The position numbers were made by a program, and so were the translations under genes. Positions 20,211-32,744 of a stretch of DNA of 64,000 nucleotides are shown piece by piece. The notes under the pieces are model-generated. The model did no database searches. It was not told the DNA's origin and saw only the letters and a program-made list of their open reading frames with translations. This stretch comes from Asparagopsis taxiformis (Eukaryota > Rhodophyta > Florideophyceae > Bonnemaisoniales > Bonnemaisoniaceae), in contig JALQPE010001697.1 of assembly GCA_030407315.1 (NCBI GenBank), forward strand, positions 62,001 to 126,000. Reading direction: 5' to 3'. Position 1 is the stretch's first letter; every line of letters begins with the position of its first letter.

Positions 20211-23200
20211 ATGGCTCAACAATCCCCCAACGCTTTCGACCGCCAGGTGCGCTCTGCCAGCCGCCGTGACAACGATTCTCCCACTCCTTCTCCTTCTCTG
20301 CCCCCCCTGTCCCCATGGACGTTTGCGAAGCTGCTGCAGCGCTGACCCAGCTCAGCCCAGCACCTAAGCCCGTCCCCTCCCCCCCTTCCGCTTCCAATCC
20401 CGCGGTTGTCCCGACAATCGACGCTGGCGTTCCCGCAACTCCGCTTCCGGCTCAATCTGCCGAAGCGGCGCCAGCCGTCGAGGGATCTGGTGCTCCTCTG
20501 CCTAGCTCGCCTGCTCCGGACATGATCATCGCGTCCGGCAGCGACTTGGCAGAGGATGCGGAGAAGGTCGATGATCACAAACGCTCGTGACATCGTACCG
20601 AACAAGCCTCTCCGCAGCACCAGGCTGGCCTACCCTGGCACAGTGCCCATCCCGGTGGATGTGGACTACGACATAAGTCCGGAGAGCTGCCGAAACATTC
20701 CAGTCTTCATTTCCCCTCTGGATGTTTCTCCTCCGGCAGTCGTGTCCAGGGTGGTCAGGCCGCATCGCGTTGATGAGTTGAAGAAAACGTTTCTCACTCA
20801 GGGATTTTCCGTGATTGCTTCACGCGTGTCCGTCTGCGAGGTGATTGATTCCAATGCCAAAGTCCGACTGCAATACGTCGATGGATCTCACCGAGTGACC
20901 GCGTTGAAGGCCATTCTCGAGTCGGCTGGACCTGCTCCTGCGAAGGACAGTCCAGAGTGGGAGGAGTTTGTCAAGTCTGACATCTACCGTCGCTTTGGAA
21001 CTATTCCAGTCGAATTTCTCCTCCCACCGACTCGGCTTGGCCGGGATGTCTTCTGCTCCGAAGAAGTACTCCCGCTTTCACGGCTGATGAACTTCCACAC
21101 CCACAATGTCAGCGAGGTAACAGTTGCTGACAATGTGTGCTCTGTGATGGAGTTCATCAATATCCACCGCCTGGGAAAGAAGAAGATCGAGCCGATCGTT
21201 CAATACATCAAAGAACGGAAAGCGCTGAGCTGGATTCGTCCGAGACAGCTCATGCGCTACGTCTCGATCGCGCGAGGGTTCAAGACCATTGAAAGCCCTG
21301 CTTTCAAGTACTGGTCGAGCATTCCGAACAGGCCGGAGTTCGTGCAGTTCTCTTCGACCGAGGATCTGGCTGGTTGTACGGTGAACTTGTTGTTCAATGG
21401 GTCGTTCAGGAGTGCTCCGGATGTGCAGAAGTGTTTCATCCTGGAGATGACGGCGCGCTACACTTGTAGCCGTCGGTCGGCCGGGCTGAAACCGTACTCG
21501 GTTGGTACCATTGGGCAGAAATGGATTGCTGGTTTGTTGGAAATCTTCGGGTACGTGAAGGAGGTGGCCGAGTACTGGAACGTGTCGGATGTGTTGGGAT
21601 GCTGGATGGGTCAATTCCCAGCGTGGGTGACCCGAGCAAGAGCTTCGACATTCGCTCGCGCGTTGTCGAAGTTCTTGCTCAGATGGTCCCCAAGAAGGGG
21701 TGCTGGGCAGACTTCCGTCCCAAGGAAGGCCCCCCCCGATGGTTACAAGTCGGAGAACATTTTTCCCCGTAAGAAGTCTGTCTTCGGGAAGGACGCCAGG
21801 AAAATGCTCCTGCGCGTCACTGGGTACCGCGAAATGATTATGCGGAAACGCTTTCACGCGATGTACCCAGACATCCCACATGCTGCGCTCCCAGCCACAT
21901 GTGGTGATGATGCCCCATCCCTTCCTCTTCCAATTCCTTGCCCATCCCTTCATCCTCCATCCCTTTGCCCCTACCACCTCAACTGGAATCTTCCAGCGAT
22001 TCCGAGGTTGCCCCTCAGGGGCAGTGAGAGGAACACGCTGTTCCTCTCACTACCCCTGCCGTGTCTGCATCCTCCCCTGCGGTGACCCCGGTCAAGCCGA
22101 CTGCGCGTGGTCCCCAGGATGTCAGCGAACGCTCTGGTCCAGTTTCCCACGCCGGGACTGGTACCCCCAACCGTCCTGTCCAAGCCGCGCAGGAGCAGGT
22201 CTCACCGGCTTCGCAGCCTGAGCCTGCGACTCCGGCTGCCGAGCAGCACCCTGCTGCTCCGGCCCCCGCTGTCGAAGCTTCCCGTTCTGCATCTGCTAGC
22301 AGTTCGGGAAGCTCCAGCGATGACAGTTTCGTCCCTTCACCATCCGGTGGGGTTGGACAGAAGACGGTTGCGAGGATTTCGACGGAGGGCCCTACTCCCG
22401 AGAATGTGGTCGAGGGCAGCAGTGCGAAGGGCGGTGCAGATCCTGACGGATGTCATTGAAGTCAGTGATTCTGCACCGCCCGGAGTGGAAACTTCTGGGA
22501 GGAAAGTGATGCCCAGAAGGAGTACCCGCCTGCAAGCGAGTCGTTCCGGTCGTGGTGGAACGGCGGGTGGTGCTGTGGAGGTCGTCGAGCTGGAGAGCGC
22601 CCCCGAGGATGCGGGTGAAAACTCCATCCTCGGGAAGCGTAACTTGGAAGCAGCTTCTGCGACGCCCGAGCCTTCTACCAAAAAGAGAAGGCTCGGTGAG
22701 ACTTCATCAAAGTCGTCGTCAAAGAAATCCAAGTCGGCTTCCCGAGGTCGCTCTCGGGAGCCGGTTCTCCAGTTCGACGACGCCCAGGAGAATCCCATTC
22801 CCGACAGTATCGTCGATGAGAATGTGGCCGCCGTTCTCCCCAGCGCAATTGCGTCTGGCAGCCGGATGAAGTACTATATGGAAAGTACGACGGTGGAGAC
22901 GGTTCGGGCGGAAATGAGGGCGGCAGCATTCCAGGTAGCTGCATCGCCGGGAGCCGAGGAAACGGTGGTGGAACAGTACTTTGCGGTGAAGCGGGCGTTG
23001 CTGGAGAACTTGGGGGTTATTGTTTTGGAACGCTTGTTGGAATCGTCCACGGCTGGGAGTGCGACGCATGAGCTGTTCGGTCACTTCGCTAGGCAGTTCC
23101 CGCTGGTTGAGGAGGTTGAAAAACCCTCCCAGCAGTCTGATTCTAACGATGACGACAGGGAGCCACAGGACGAGCCGCCAGCTTTCGCAAAGCCCGGCTT

Positions 23201-23854
23201 CGATCCTTCGCCGTGGCAGTTCATCCACAACGTGGGTGATGCGAAGGACCGCATCGATGGTGGTCGTGGGCGCCTCTCTCTGCCGCGGCGTGAGTTGTGC
23301 GACAAGTTGGAGGAGGGGAATTTGGAGATGTACAAGAACAAGTTGGTGGCAGAGCTTGCTCTTGGTGTTTGTGCGGAGTTCTTGAAGTTGGGAATGGAGG
23401 GTGATGATCCTGTCTTCTTCCCGAAGACAGGATTGCGGCTGCTTCTTACAGCAGATGGGGCTGCGGACCAGGATGGGCACACGGACTTCAAGGTATCAAC
23501 GAGTCGTGTTGCAGGACCTACCGAGTCTCCATCATATTTCATGATGTCGAGCGGAGCAGATGGATTCTCTATAGTAGCTGCCCCTTATAGTCATGTATGC
23601 CTGGCCAATCCGGACGCCGATATGTGGAAGGTTCCCATTCATAGGCTTTATGTGCCACCCTATTCCGTATTGGTTGGTCGCGGTGACCTTTACCATTACG
23701 GGGTCGGCTTCAAGCGCGGAGATATTCCTGCGGGCGAAAGCTAGTCTATGGCCTGCCCACGCGCGGCCACATCTACTTGAAGACGGAGAAGGACGTCCTC
23801 ACGGACCACATCCACACCGTCGAATATTACAAGTACGATAGGAGCAATAGATAG
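20211..23854 (+). pseudogene. ParB-like/2OG-Fe(II) dioxygenase fusion, copy 2 (several frameshifts)
   Basis: The ATG at 20211 sits in a good context (AAGCAATGG). Comparison with copy 3 (54629-58272) shows one ancestral frame with at least five single- or two-base indels: near 20300 and 20580 (a compensating pair), in the poly-C near 21730, near 21910, at about 22447 and near 23740. The ParB part holds DGSHR, followed by a Ser/Pro/Glu-rich linker with KKRRLG-type basic patches. The C-terminal dioxygenase part has HTDF, then DLYHYGVGF near 23690. The last frameshift places a stop before the terminal arginine segment. A 39-bp hairpin is inserted in the linker (22018-22056). This copy is very probably inactive. 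Confidence 0.7.
22018..22056. repeat. Small hairpin insertion in the linker of the copy-2 ParB/dioxygenase gene
   Basis: CAGTGAGAGGAACA and its complement TGTTCCTCTCACTA flank CGC. Copy 3 has only a short GTTCCTGTCTCT stretch here (56456-56467), so the hairpin was gained in copy 2 or lost in copy 3. Confidence 0.65.
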
Positions 23855-24329
23855 CATATCAGAAGTATTAAAACCTATACTACTGTTCCCTGCTATAAAG
23901 TTCTGTCTTTCTCATCTCAACATTGTTACCTTAGCCCACTTTTCAATTCTCATCTATACATCTGTCCTTCATCTCATAGTTTAGTGCTACTCAGCAGATT
24001 GCTTGCTACTTTTTAATATTAGTCTACAACGTTATATGATTTTACTAGCTAGGCCGTAGGGGGAGACTAGTTTCAACCCTTGACAACGCGCAGATTTCGA
24101 CTACGAGAGCCGTCACTGTGATAAATTATTTGTAGAATTTTCGTCTATCTTCCCACCTACACTAGGCTACCTATATATATACAGGGTATAACCTGAACAG
24201 AGACCACGTGAGGTAAAATACTCCTGAGAGCTGCTCACAGCCGTACAGACCTTTGCTGAGCAATTTTCCCGACTTCACACTTCGCTTCTCACCTTTACCA
24301 AGATGGGAGAAGGACGAAACTCCCTGCTG
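23855..24329. other. 3' region of the ParB/dioxygenase gene, no gene
   Basis: Noncoding and conserved at 58273-58747. It contains a TATATATATACAGGG stretch and, at its end, one arm (GGGAGAAGGACGAAACTCCC) of a hairpin that is complete only in copy 3 (59551-59628). Confidence 0.45.
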
Positions 24330-24789
24330 CTTACAGCCGAAGCCGTTTACCAGGGTTCCTTACAGCAAAGTCATCGTTACGATGACTTTGCTGTAAGAAA
24401 GGAAAACATTACAGCAGCCACGATTTCTTTACCGGGTAAAAAAATTGTGGCCGCTGTAATGATTTGCTTTCTTACAGCAAAGTCATCGTAACGATGACTT
24501 TGCTGTAAGGAACCGTTTCCTTGCAGTGGCCAAAGAATTTTTTACCGGGTAAAAAATCAGCAAGAAATTTTACCGGGTAAAAAATTGTGGCCGCTGTAAT
24601 GTTTGCTTTCTTACAGCAAAGTCATCGTTACGATGACTTTGCTGTAAGAAAACGTTTCATTACAGCGGCCACAATTTTTTACCCGGTAAAGAAATCATGG
24701 CTGCTGTAATGATTTGTTTTCTTACAGCAAAGTCATCGTAACGATGACTTTGCTGTCAGCATCCCCGGTAAACGGCCCGCACTGTAATG
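24330..24789. repeat. TTACAG/CTGTAA nested hairpin cluster A3
   Basis: Four copies of the 39-bp palindrome have central bases reading T, A, T, A in order. They alternate with hairpins bounded by ATTACAG/CTGTAAT that carry GGCCAC...TTTACC(C/G)GGTAAA...GTGGCC. Spacers are short (AAACGTTTC, GAAAACAAA type). The cluster corresponds to 59629-60089 in copy 3. Confidence 0.85.
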
Positions 24790-25063
24790 GGGTGACTGCT
24801 TCTCCTACATCGCTCTGTTACTGGTGTTCTACATGCTGCGTTGCTACGCAATTTCTCACTCACATCTTTCTAGTTTCTCTCCTTTTCGTATCCATAGGTA
24901 TAGCAGTAGAAAAGTGGATAGTTTGCACTCCAGGCCGCAGATGCCTTCCTGCAGTCATGTCACGATTGTTATAGTGTAGTCTATAATATCTAGCGCTCTT
25001 GGAAGATGATGCACAGTCTATTGTCTCTGTCAATGCGTGTTTACTCAAATCTATCAAAGTAGC
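24790..25063. other. Convergent 3' region, no gene
   Basis: Noncoding stretch between hairpin cluster A3 and the stop codon of the minus-strand methyltransferase/SET gene. It is conserved at 60090-60364. Confidence 0.4.
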
Positions 25064-28000
25064 TCAGTTAGCTGGCCAATATTTTCTACCATAGTCAGCA
25101 AATATCTCCTCATCAGCTTCAACGTCTCTGGTCAGAACGACCTTGACAGCATGGGGATTCTTGATATTTGAAGCAAAGTCCGGTTTGTCTATGGCATCGC
25201 CTTGTCGAAACTCGGCTGACTGTGTTCGACTCACCTCGGTCGCTTTCTCCGTTCCGTCAATGACCCGACAATCATTGAGGTAGCTGGTACAATTATAGAC
25301 CGCTGGAACGAGCCAGACCTTCCGAACAGGTGCACCCCTCCCTATGTACGTGGTTTCCAATTCCATGTTGTAGTCCTGGAACCTCTCTCCTGTGCACCCA
25401 AATCCTTCCGGGCCGTACATCACTGATCTCTGCGGTTCCGAGTCTCGAATCTTCGCATAGAAAATCGTCCCGTTGTACCAGCCAATGACCGTCCCCTTCT
25501 TCAGTTTCTTCGCCGCGAATACGCCAAACCCACCACCTCTTACCTCCGATTGCGAAACATAGACACCGTAGAATGCGGCATCAGCAGCCAGAATCGCGTC
25601 CGGGTCTATGCTCCAAAACGAGTGCATGTCCTCGGCCGGCCACTGGTCCATAGGCACCCCGCTCAATCTGTGAAGCATAGACCGTCCTTCTTCATTGACG
25701 CAACGAACACAAGCAGATGGTTCGGCAATGCTGTCACAGCAGGTAAACCTTCTGGTGCATCTGAGATGTGCTTCTGACGAAGCCTTGGAGCTTTTCCTGT
25801 GACCGGTACCGACTCGTCCCCAAGAATACTCTCCACCTCACGCTGCAAGATCCCCCCATATCGCCCGGCTTTCACCTCACTGACGAAAGCATGCAGTATC
25901 CACTCCTGCGATGCATCGTGGCACCTTTTTTCCTTCTCACACCCAATGAACCGACGATACGTACCATCCCTCAACGTCATACACGCTATGGCTGTGCTGT
26001 ATGTTCCCGAGAAGAAATCCATCACGATATCGTTCTGCTTCGAAAATCGTTCCAGAAGCTCACGAAGAGTGGTCAACGCCTTCTGCTCATGGCGCAGTCG
26101 GTTGTTCTGCCCATCGTATTGAGCTTCACCAGCCGACAACCTCGGAACGTTGTCAATCGCGTTGGTGAACCCAGGGTGCCTCGATATGTCCGGATTGTGC
26201 AACCTGTAATCCACCATATCGTATGCAGCCATACCCTTCCCCCGCTTATACGCATGGATAACGAAATCGTGCATATTATGCAGTGTGCACGTTTTCGTCG
26301 ATGGATTGGACGTAAAGCTGTGTGGTCGGCGAGATAGCACGACTGGAACACTGTCCACAATCATCTTGCCAGGCTCGGCATTTCTGATTGCATCCATCCA
26401 TGCCACGAGTTGGCGCACGCTGGAATAGATTAGAGCATGACCGCCAGGCCGAAGAACTCGAACTATTTCACACGCAACACTCGCCAACTCTTCCGGCTCC
26501 AGAATATCGTACTCCGAGTTTTCTCTGCCGCCTTCCCGCCTCGTGTTGAATGGAGGATCAGTGAGCACAAGCTGAACACTGTCCTCCAACACGCCATCTT
26601 CCAGGAAACTAATTTTGTCCTCCACCTCTTTGGCTACATCAGTGGCGTCACAATTCACAGTGTGAATGTAACGCCCCATCACAGCTTCCAGCTTGGTGAC
26701 ATATTCCGGCTTGGATTCCTTTCCGACGTCAACGAGCGGTGCTTCTGTAGGCGATACAGTGTCAACCTCCATAGCGTCATCCTCGGCCGCACCTTCTCTT
26801 GTTGCTGTTTCGCTAGCAACCGCCGCATTATCGTCCTCTCCACCACCGCGCTCCAGCCTAGCCTTCTTCCTCTGTGGCTCCAGACTATCCTCTTCTATAT
26901 CCTCGCTGCCATTGTTTGGCACTGCTGCGGATATTTCCATCTGCGCAGGTGCACCTTCAAGGATGCCAGGCTCGGGCGTATCCTCAAGACTGTGCAACTC
27001 ATCCATGGTCAGAGGAAGCTTTCGTTGCTCTCGGGTTCGCAATAACCAAGCCTTCAGCCTCCTCTGACCATCCAGGGCATGAGACGTGTTCAACTTGGCT
27101 CGCATGAACGAGTTCAAGCCGAACTTGTCAGGAGTGTCGAAAAGCAAGGCTCGAAGTCTCTGCATCAGCTGACCACGCTCGGCGAACACATTCACCTCAG
27201 TGACACATTGGCGTATCGACAGCAGGAAGGCGCTTGTCAATGATCGCAGCCTTGCATCCACAGCCACTGGAAGGTCGGCACAGAACCCGTTTTCACTGTC
27301 TACAGTTTTCGGGACAATGGTCAGGTTTTTCCGATGCTCCTCGACCGCGCAGCCATCAGACCGATTCGGGAGTGACCTGAAGCAAAGGCTCGCAGGATCG
27401 AATACCATGAACGGCCAGCACATCGATTCAACATCCTCATACCCCAACACTCTTGCCCCGGTATCCCACGCAGCTAACACACGGTCGACAACAAATCCAA
27501 GCTGGTTGGCTTGCGCACTGGATGTTGCAATTCCAACCATTCCACCACCACCAATGGCCCCGGATGTGGCTCTGGCCCGCCTAGATGGCGCACTGCCCAT
27601 CTCCTTACTGCGAATAGCCAAGATACACTGGCACATCATAACCATCAGCCTCCTGAACCGCTTCTGGCTAGCCTGCAAAGAATCTTGCATGTCGGATGTA
27701 GCGCCGTCTAGAAAGTACCTGCTCGAAAGCAGTTCGCGGTTCAGTGGAGAGGACAATTCTCCGCGGGGTGTCTTGCCAAACATTTCGACGGCACGAGAAC
27801 TAGTCACCCCCACCTGTTTCGGAAACTCAACCATCCTCGGAGAATCACCCATCTCTGCATTGAGTCCCCATGCATGACAAAACATTTGCCACAGACGCAA
27901 ATCAATCGCACTCGAATCTTCTGCTCGGTGATACGGCCGAAGCACAGCCAGGATAGACATGCATGAGCTGTACTGCGGTTTACCACTCAGGCTTGAAGCA

Positions 28001-28530
28001 ATTTGGCCGCTTGGATCGCAGGACTTGATCCAGCCCAACACATCGGCCATCCTCACAGACGAAATATGAGCGTACTTGTCCTTTCCTTTTTGGACCCAGT
28101 ACTCGTCTCTGAGATCAACGGCGATCATCAGATACTCAACAAACATCATGCGCCTTTGCAGGCCTGCAATGTCGTTGGATGTCGTCGCTCTCACACGGTC
28201 CAGCACAACAGCAGTACTGCTGTTGGTGTCCGCCACGATAGACTCTTCTCGCATAGGAATCGTAACGCCAGGAGGAAAGACGCCCTTCTCCATTCCACGT
28301 ACAATTGCCATGCAGCGGTGCGCTCCATCCAATATCTCCAGAACGCCTTCTCGAAACCTGCCAGTCACGGGATGAGCTGTGTCATAACCGCTGTTGCGAA
28401 TGCTCTCCATGAGCGCTTCCACATGACTTGCATCAACATCGCGAATCGATACGAATTTGCTGACTTGATTGGGGTCGATGAACACCCATCCGTCGTGCTT
28501 TTCACCGTGATTGTGGAACGTTCCTTCCAT
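25064..28530 (-). pseudogene. ParB-like/DNA methyltransferase/SET fusion, copy 2 (one frameshift)
   Basis: Nearly identical to the intact gene at 63832-60365. A single missing A near 25681 shifts the frame just after the methyltransferase part, so the ParB and methyltransferase domains read as one protein (28530 to 25663) and the SET domain falls in another frame (25678-25064). If translated, the first part would make a SET-less methyltransferase. The indel could be real decay or an assembly error, and re-reading the site would tell. The motifs DGAHR, DPPF and DFFSGTYSTA are unchanged. Confidence 0.8.
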
Positions 28531-29043
28531 GGCGAACAAAGGTAGAGTTTTTAAGAAAGGGATAGTTGGTTGCTGCTTGACCAGGGTGGCGCAAAGCAGA
28601 AGTTGGTTGTTTAAAACAAAGTGTCAGCGAGTGGTAGCACTTCGGTGGCTGTTTCCTTTCCACCCCTGTCCGAACCTTTACAAGATAACTACATCGACTG
28701 TTAGCTCAATAATCAATGTAATACTAAAGTAATACTCAAAATATTTTTCCATGCAATTTATTGGGCCGCGTAACATCTCTAAGCGTATCTTTGTAGTCCA
28801 ATCGTATGCATCCGACATTCACTTCTAGAACGATTATTCACATCAAATTTTATGCTGCAATCAGTTCATGGCAGACATCATCCACACTGACGTGTCAATT
28901 TTGTCAATTGTCCATTCTATTTCTACACCACCTAAACATCTCTTCTCGACCTTTCCAATCCTCCTAGTATATACTACTCTTTAGCAGAAGGTAACGGTTA
29001 GGCTTTCACTAATACAACAATTCTATCCCATAGCTATCCCAAC
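28531..29043. promoter_or_regulatory. Divergent intergenic/promoter region, copy 2
   Basis: Counterpart of 1175-1687, differing by a few substitutions (for example GGGCCGCG for GGGCCCCG near 28765). It carries the same TATA-like AGTATATACTA. It separates the divergent methyltransferase/SET and 453-aa genes. Confidence 0.4.
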
Positions 29044-30403
29044 ATGCTTCCTCTCGCTCCAAACGACGTTATAGAAGTTCAATGGGAACTTCGGCCGTTT
29101 GGGAGGAAACGAAAAATTGTGTGGTGGTCTGCAATCGTCAAGGAAATTACTCAGGTCAAGACTGAAACAGACCCATTCCTCCATGCATTGCTCGAATACA
29201 AAGCTGAATATGGTTTCGACTCTACCCTTTCTCAAGTCAAGATTTCAGATCGTAACGAGCTCGTCGACAAGGATTCCGGAAGGGTTCTCCCGTGGCGAAG
29301 TGGTGAGCTTCGCAGTATGCACTCACCTGCATCCCCAGCAGAGAGACCCGGACTACGGCATTGACCACACTCGCCACCGCCACCGCGGCATCCTTCAAGA
29401 TTGCACTGCGGATCAAATGAAGAAGACCATAGCAGAAATGCTGGCAAGATTGGAAAAGCTGGAGTCAGCTGCCAAACATCCTCTACCCCCTCCATTCGAT
29501 TCCAACAGCTCCATGACCTCCTCTGCTCTGACTGTATGTAGCATTCTGTTTCAGAAGCTTGGTGTGTACACGGACAAGCCCCTCTCCCTCCGGATGACAA
29601 AATCCGAGCACTCCAGGGGAATGCGACAAACATCGCAAGAAGAAATCAGAGTACAGGCTGACTGCTCCCTTGCTCAATTCCGCACTATTGCCATTCAATG
29701 CAAGGCGAAAGAGAATCGTGACGTTCTCTTCCAGCCGTCCTTTGAGGACATCACCTTTCCCTCTGGAAATGAGTCGGATCTTTCCATCATTTTCCCCACC
29801 TTTCAGGCACTATGTGACTCCATAGGTACCTCGCAACACGGGTTCCAGAAAATATTGGTGAAGAGCAGGGCGGAACGCGATGGAGGCAGCTCATCGATTG
29901 TCCGAATTTTAGGAAATCTAGTCGACGTTGATTGCTCTCATGATGCTCCTTCTTCCGCATTTCTCGTCGGCTCATCTGCTTACGTCCTGTCCAGCCCAGA
30001 CCAACGTATGACAGTTCTTTGCAGAGACTCCTACGAGTTTGACCACGTCAACAATACATTTTTACATCCCCTATGTCTTAGCCAACTATCACAGTCTAGC
30101 ATCGTGGACTCTTTCCACCTACGTGATAAGGCTACTGTTACTTATGGAGCAACGTTTTCGTTACTGTGGAGACGTATTCAGCGCCGAGCTTGTTACAGCA
30201 CTTTCCAGCCTCTATCAACCGCAGAGACGTTTGGTACACTACATCTACGCTTACCTTGCTGTATTTTCAGTGGTACTACTACATGCCAGGAGCTTGAAGA
30301 CATTGGCTATGAGGCTATCTCTCGTCTTGGCTTCAATGCGGATTCAGACAGTACCCACCCACCCTCTCCTCCACCTGCCACCTGCAGTCCGGAGCAAAAA
30401 TGA
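29044..30403 (+). pseudogene. Unknown 453-aa protein gene, copy 2 (2-bp deletion)
   Basis: Same gene as 1688-3049. One GA of the GAGAGAGA run near 29345 is missing, so the reading frame closes after about 106 codons while the rest stays open in a second frame. The other differences from copy 1 are a few substitutions. The N-terminal WWSAIVKEI segment is intact. Confidence 0.75.
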
Positions 30404-30678
30404 TAAAGCACACCTATCCGTAGTTATCCTGTTCCTGGGTATTCCATTCTAGAGCTCCTGTGGCCATCAATTTCTAGTAAAGACGGATACCCTCGCCCCT
30501 TCCTACTTCGACTATTCCACTACCTGTCTCTGCGCTTTTCCTTCGACTTGACACTATCGTCTGACTGGTTTCCTGATGTCTCGCATCTATCTACTTCCAT
30601 CTATTACAAAATTCAACTCAACAGAAATTTTATTTCTTCATTCTTCGTCTACTACACCGAAACTGGTTTCATCCGATA

Positions 30679-32203
30679 CTACTCCCCTTCATTCTCGATT
30701 TCATCATCGACGAATACCTTCACATATTCTGCATCTCCTCCGTCCTCTTCCATAGACCTGAAGCTCTCCTCCAGCACTGATTCCCCCCATCGTCTACATT
30801 CAGTTCTTCATATCTATCACGCGATATAGTCAAAACCTCCTCATTCATGAACCGACTACTCACCCGCTCCCCGGGAAGAAGCAGTTTCACTGCTTCATTG
30901 ATTTCCCGGATTTGCGCTCCTTCCACCTCTGTTCCACTTTGAAATTTCAAAATCGTTCGGAACCCGTATGCAAGTATGTAGATGAATTGCAAGGAGTATT
31001 CTGAACGTCGCAGGAACATGTTCTTATCAGAACATTGCGTGTAGGCGACTGCAAAGTTCAGTGCAACCTCTACTAAATTGATCCTCCTAGTCAAAAACCT
31101 CTTGTCCGGTTCTCCAATTATTTGAACTTCGTACTCGACTTTGAATAGCATTTCTTTTCGCACAGCAATGAAGTCGCGAAGAATCTTCATATTCTTGTCA
31201 TCCATTGCTGCACGCTCCGCTGCATTCATTTTCCTCTGCGCCGAGTACAGACTTGGAACTGACTCAATGTCCAGCCCACCGTCGTGCAAATGATGCTCCA
31301 TTCGGACTGAACCTTGAAACCCACTGTATAGAACGAATCCAAGATCTCGGATGAACCGGTTTCGCACATGATCTCTGGACTTGTTCATAAACCCGGTCAC
31401 TGCCGTCAGTGCCGATTTCGTCACAGTGATGCCTACCTCCTTTCTGTGCAACGGCCCATTGTCACCAACCTTTCTTCGCTTCTGCTTTCGAGCGGCCCCA
31501 TCACTTCCCTCGGACGTCCCATGCATTCCATCCATGCGAGCAGAGTCCGTTCCGCGAATTGTCTCCTCAATGGTCCCGGTAGTCACATACCCCGCGCCCT
31601 CCACCGTTCGATACCTTCCGACGTTCCATTGGAGCTGGAACGGTCTCCTCCCTCTCTGAAAGAATTGTTTTCACAAGTATTCTTGATTAAAGAGGTCACA
31701 ACTCGGCAGCGCAATTCAATGTGGTTCCGACCGGCAAGCGTCCTATTGAACACATCCTTTCGCTCATTGCTCTGCCTGGCGAACATCAGCGTATTGATTA
31801 GCTGGCATCCGTTGAAATGCCTATCCCTCTTATCCACCATTGCCTTCGTGTACGTTGGAACAACAGCACACAGCACAGCACACACCATTTCGAACGTGAA
31901 CGATTTCTCCGCATCCTGCGCAATGCGGAGACGTTCCCTGTCCTTCTCGGAGGCGATCTTCTTCGGATGTCCTTGTCCCTGGCTCAGAAGCCCATCGACG
32001 ATGCTCTTGACCTCCTGCATATCGGTGTTTAGCATGGAGACAGTCTTGGCGACATTTCCGAGAGTCTCGCGTAATTGAATGGTGCTCTTCTCGACGGCAT
32101 CCATTTTATCACTCAGGGCTTTCAGCTCTGCAGTGATGTTCGAAAAGCCCTCACGCGTTATTTCGGAAAATGCGGCGATGCTTACGGAGGTTTCGGGATT
32201 CAT
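30679..32203 (-). pseudogene. Unknown 508-aa coiled-coil protein gene, copy 2 (two frameshifts)
   Basis: Same gene as 4851-3325. One C is lost from a poly-C run near 31592 and another near 30785; both positions are homopolymers. The coiled-coil N-terminus (MNPETSV start ending at 32203) is unchanged. The upstream region carries small GGAGAAGT and GAAG insertions relative to copy 1, which supports MNPETSV as the real start. Confidence 0.75.
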
Positions 32204-32744
32204 GTTGAACTTGCAATTGGAGTTTGCTAAAAGGAGAAGTGGAGAAGTGCTTTGAAGGAAGGATGTCACGCTTAGTACAGCAGTGTTGTAGCAAATATCA
32301 TTCCAGTGGATGCATCCATCCTGTTCTACTCTACATAATAATAATGCTTCCCAGTGCTCCGTAACGGTTATTTTTCATAATTTAGTGGTGGATGGTGCGT
32401 ATTCTTTCCTTTGCCACCACCCACGTCCTGTGCATACCACACCTCGCTACCAGACTGACGTCTCCTACTCGACACTTTCAATGCAAAGATAGATAGGTAT
32501 AATTTGAAATGCTAAACTCAACATAATATAGCTACTCTGTACATTCTCTCCTTACGGTGAGACAAACGAGATATGTTCAATCTTCCCAATCTTTCATTCT
32601 ACGTCCTATTCAACATCTAGCTTCCCTGCACCCAACTATCTGTAAAGCACCATCACAATTACTATAGTCGTATACCACACACCATTCCAGTATTTACCTT
32701 CACACCAACACTATGCACCACATTTCCTGTCAAGTCCACTCCAC
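32204..32744. other. Upstream region of the 508-aa gene copy 2, no gene
   Basis: Counterpart of 4852-5384 with small indels. Nothing else is seen. Confidence 0.4.
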
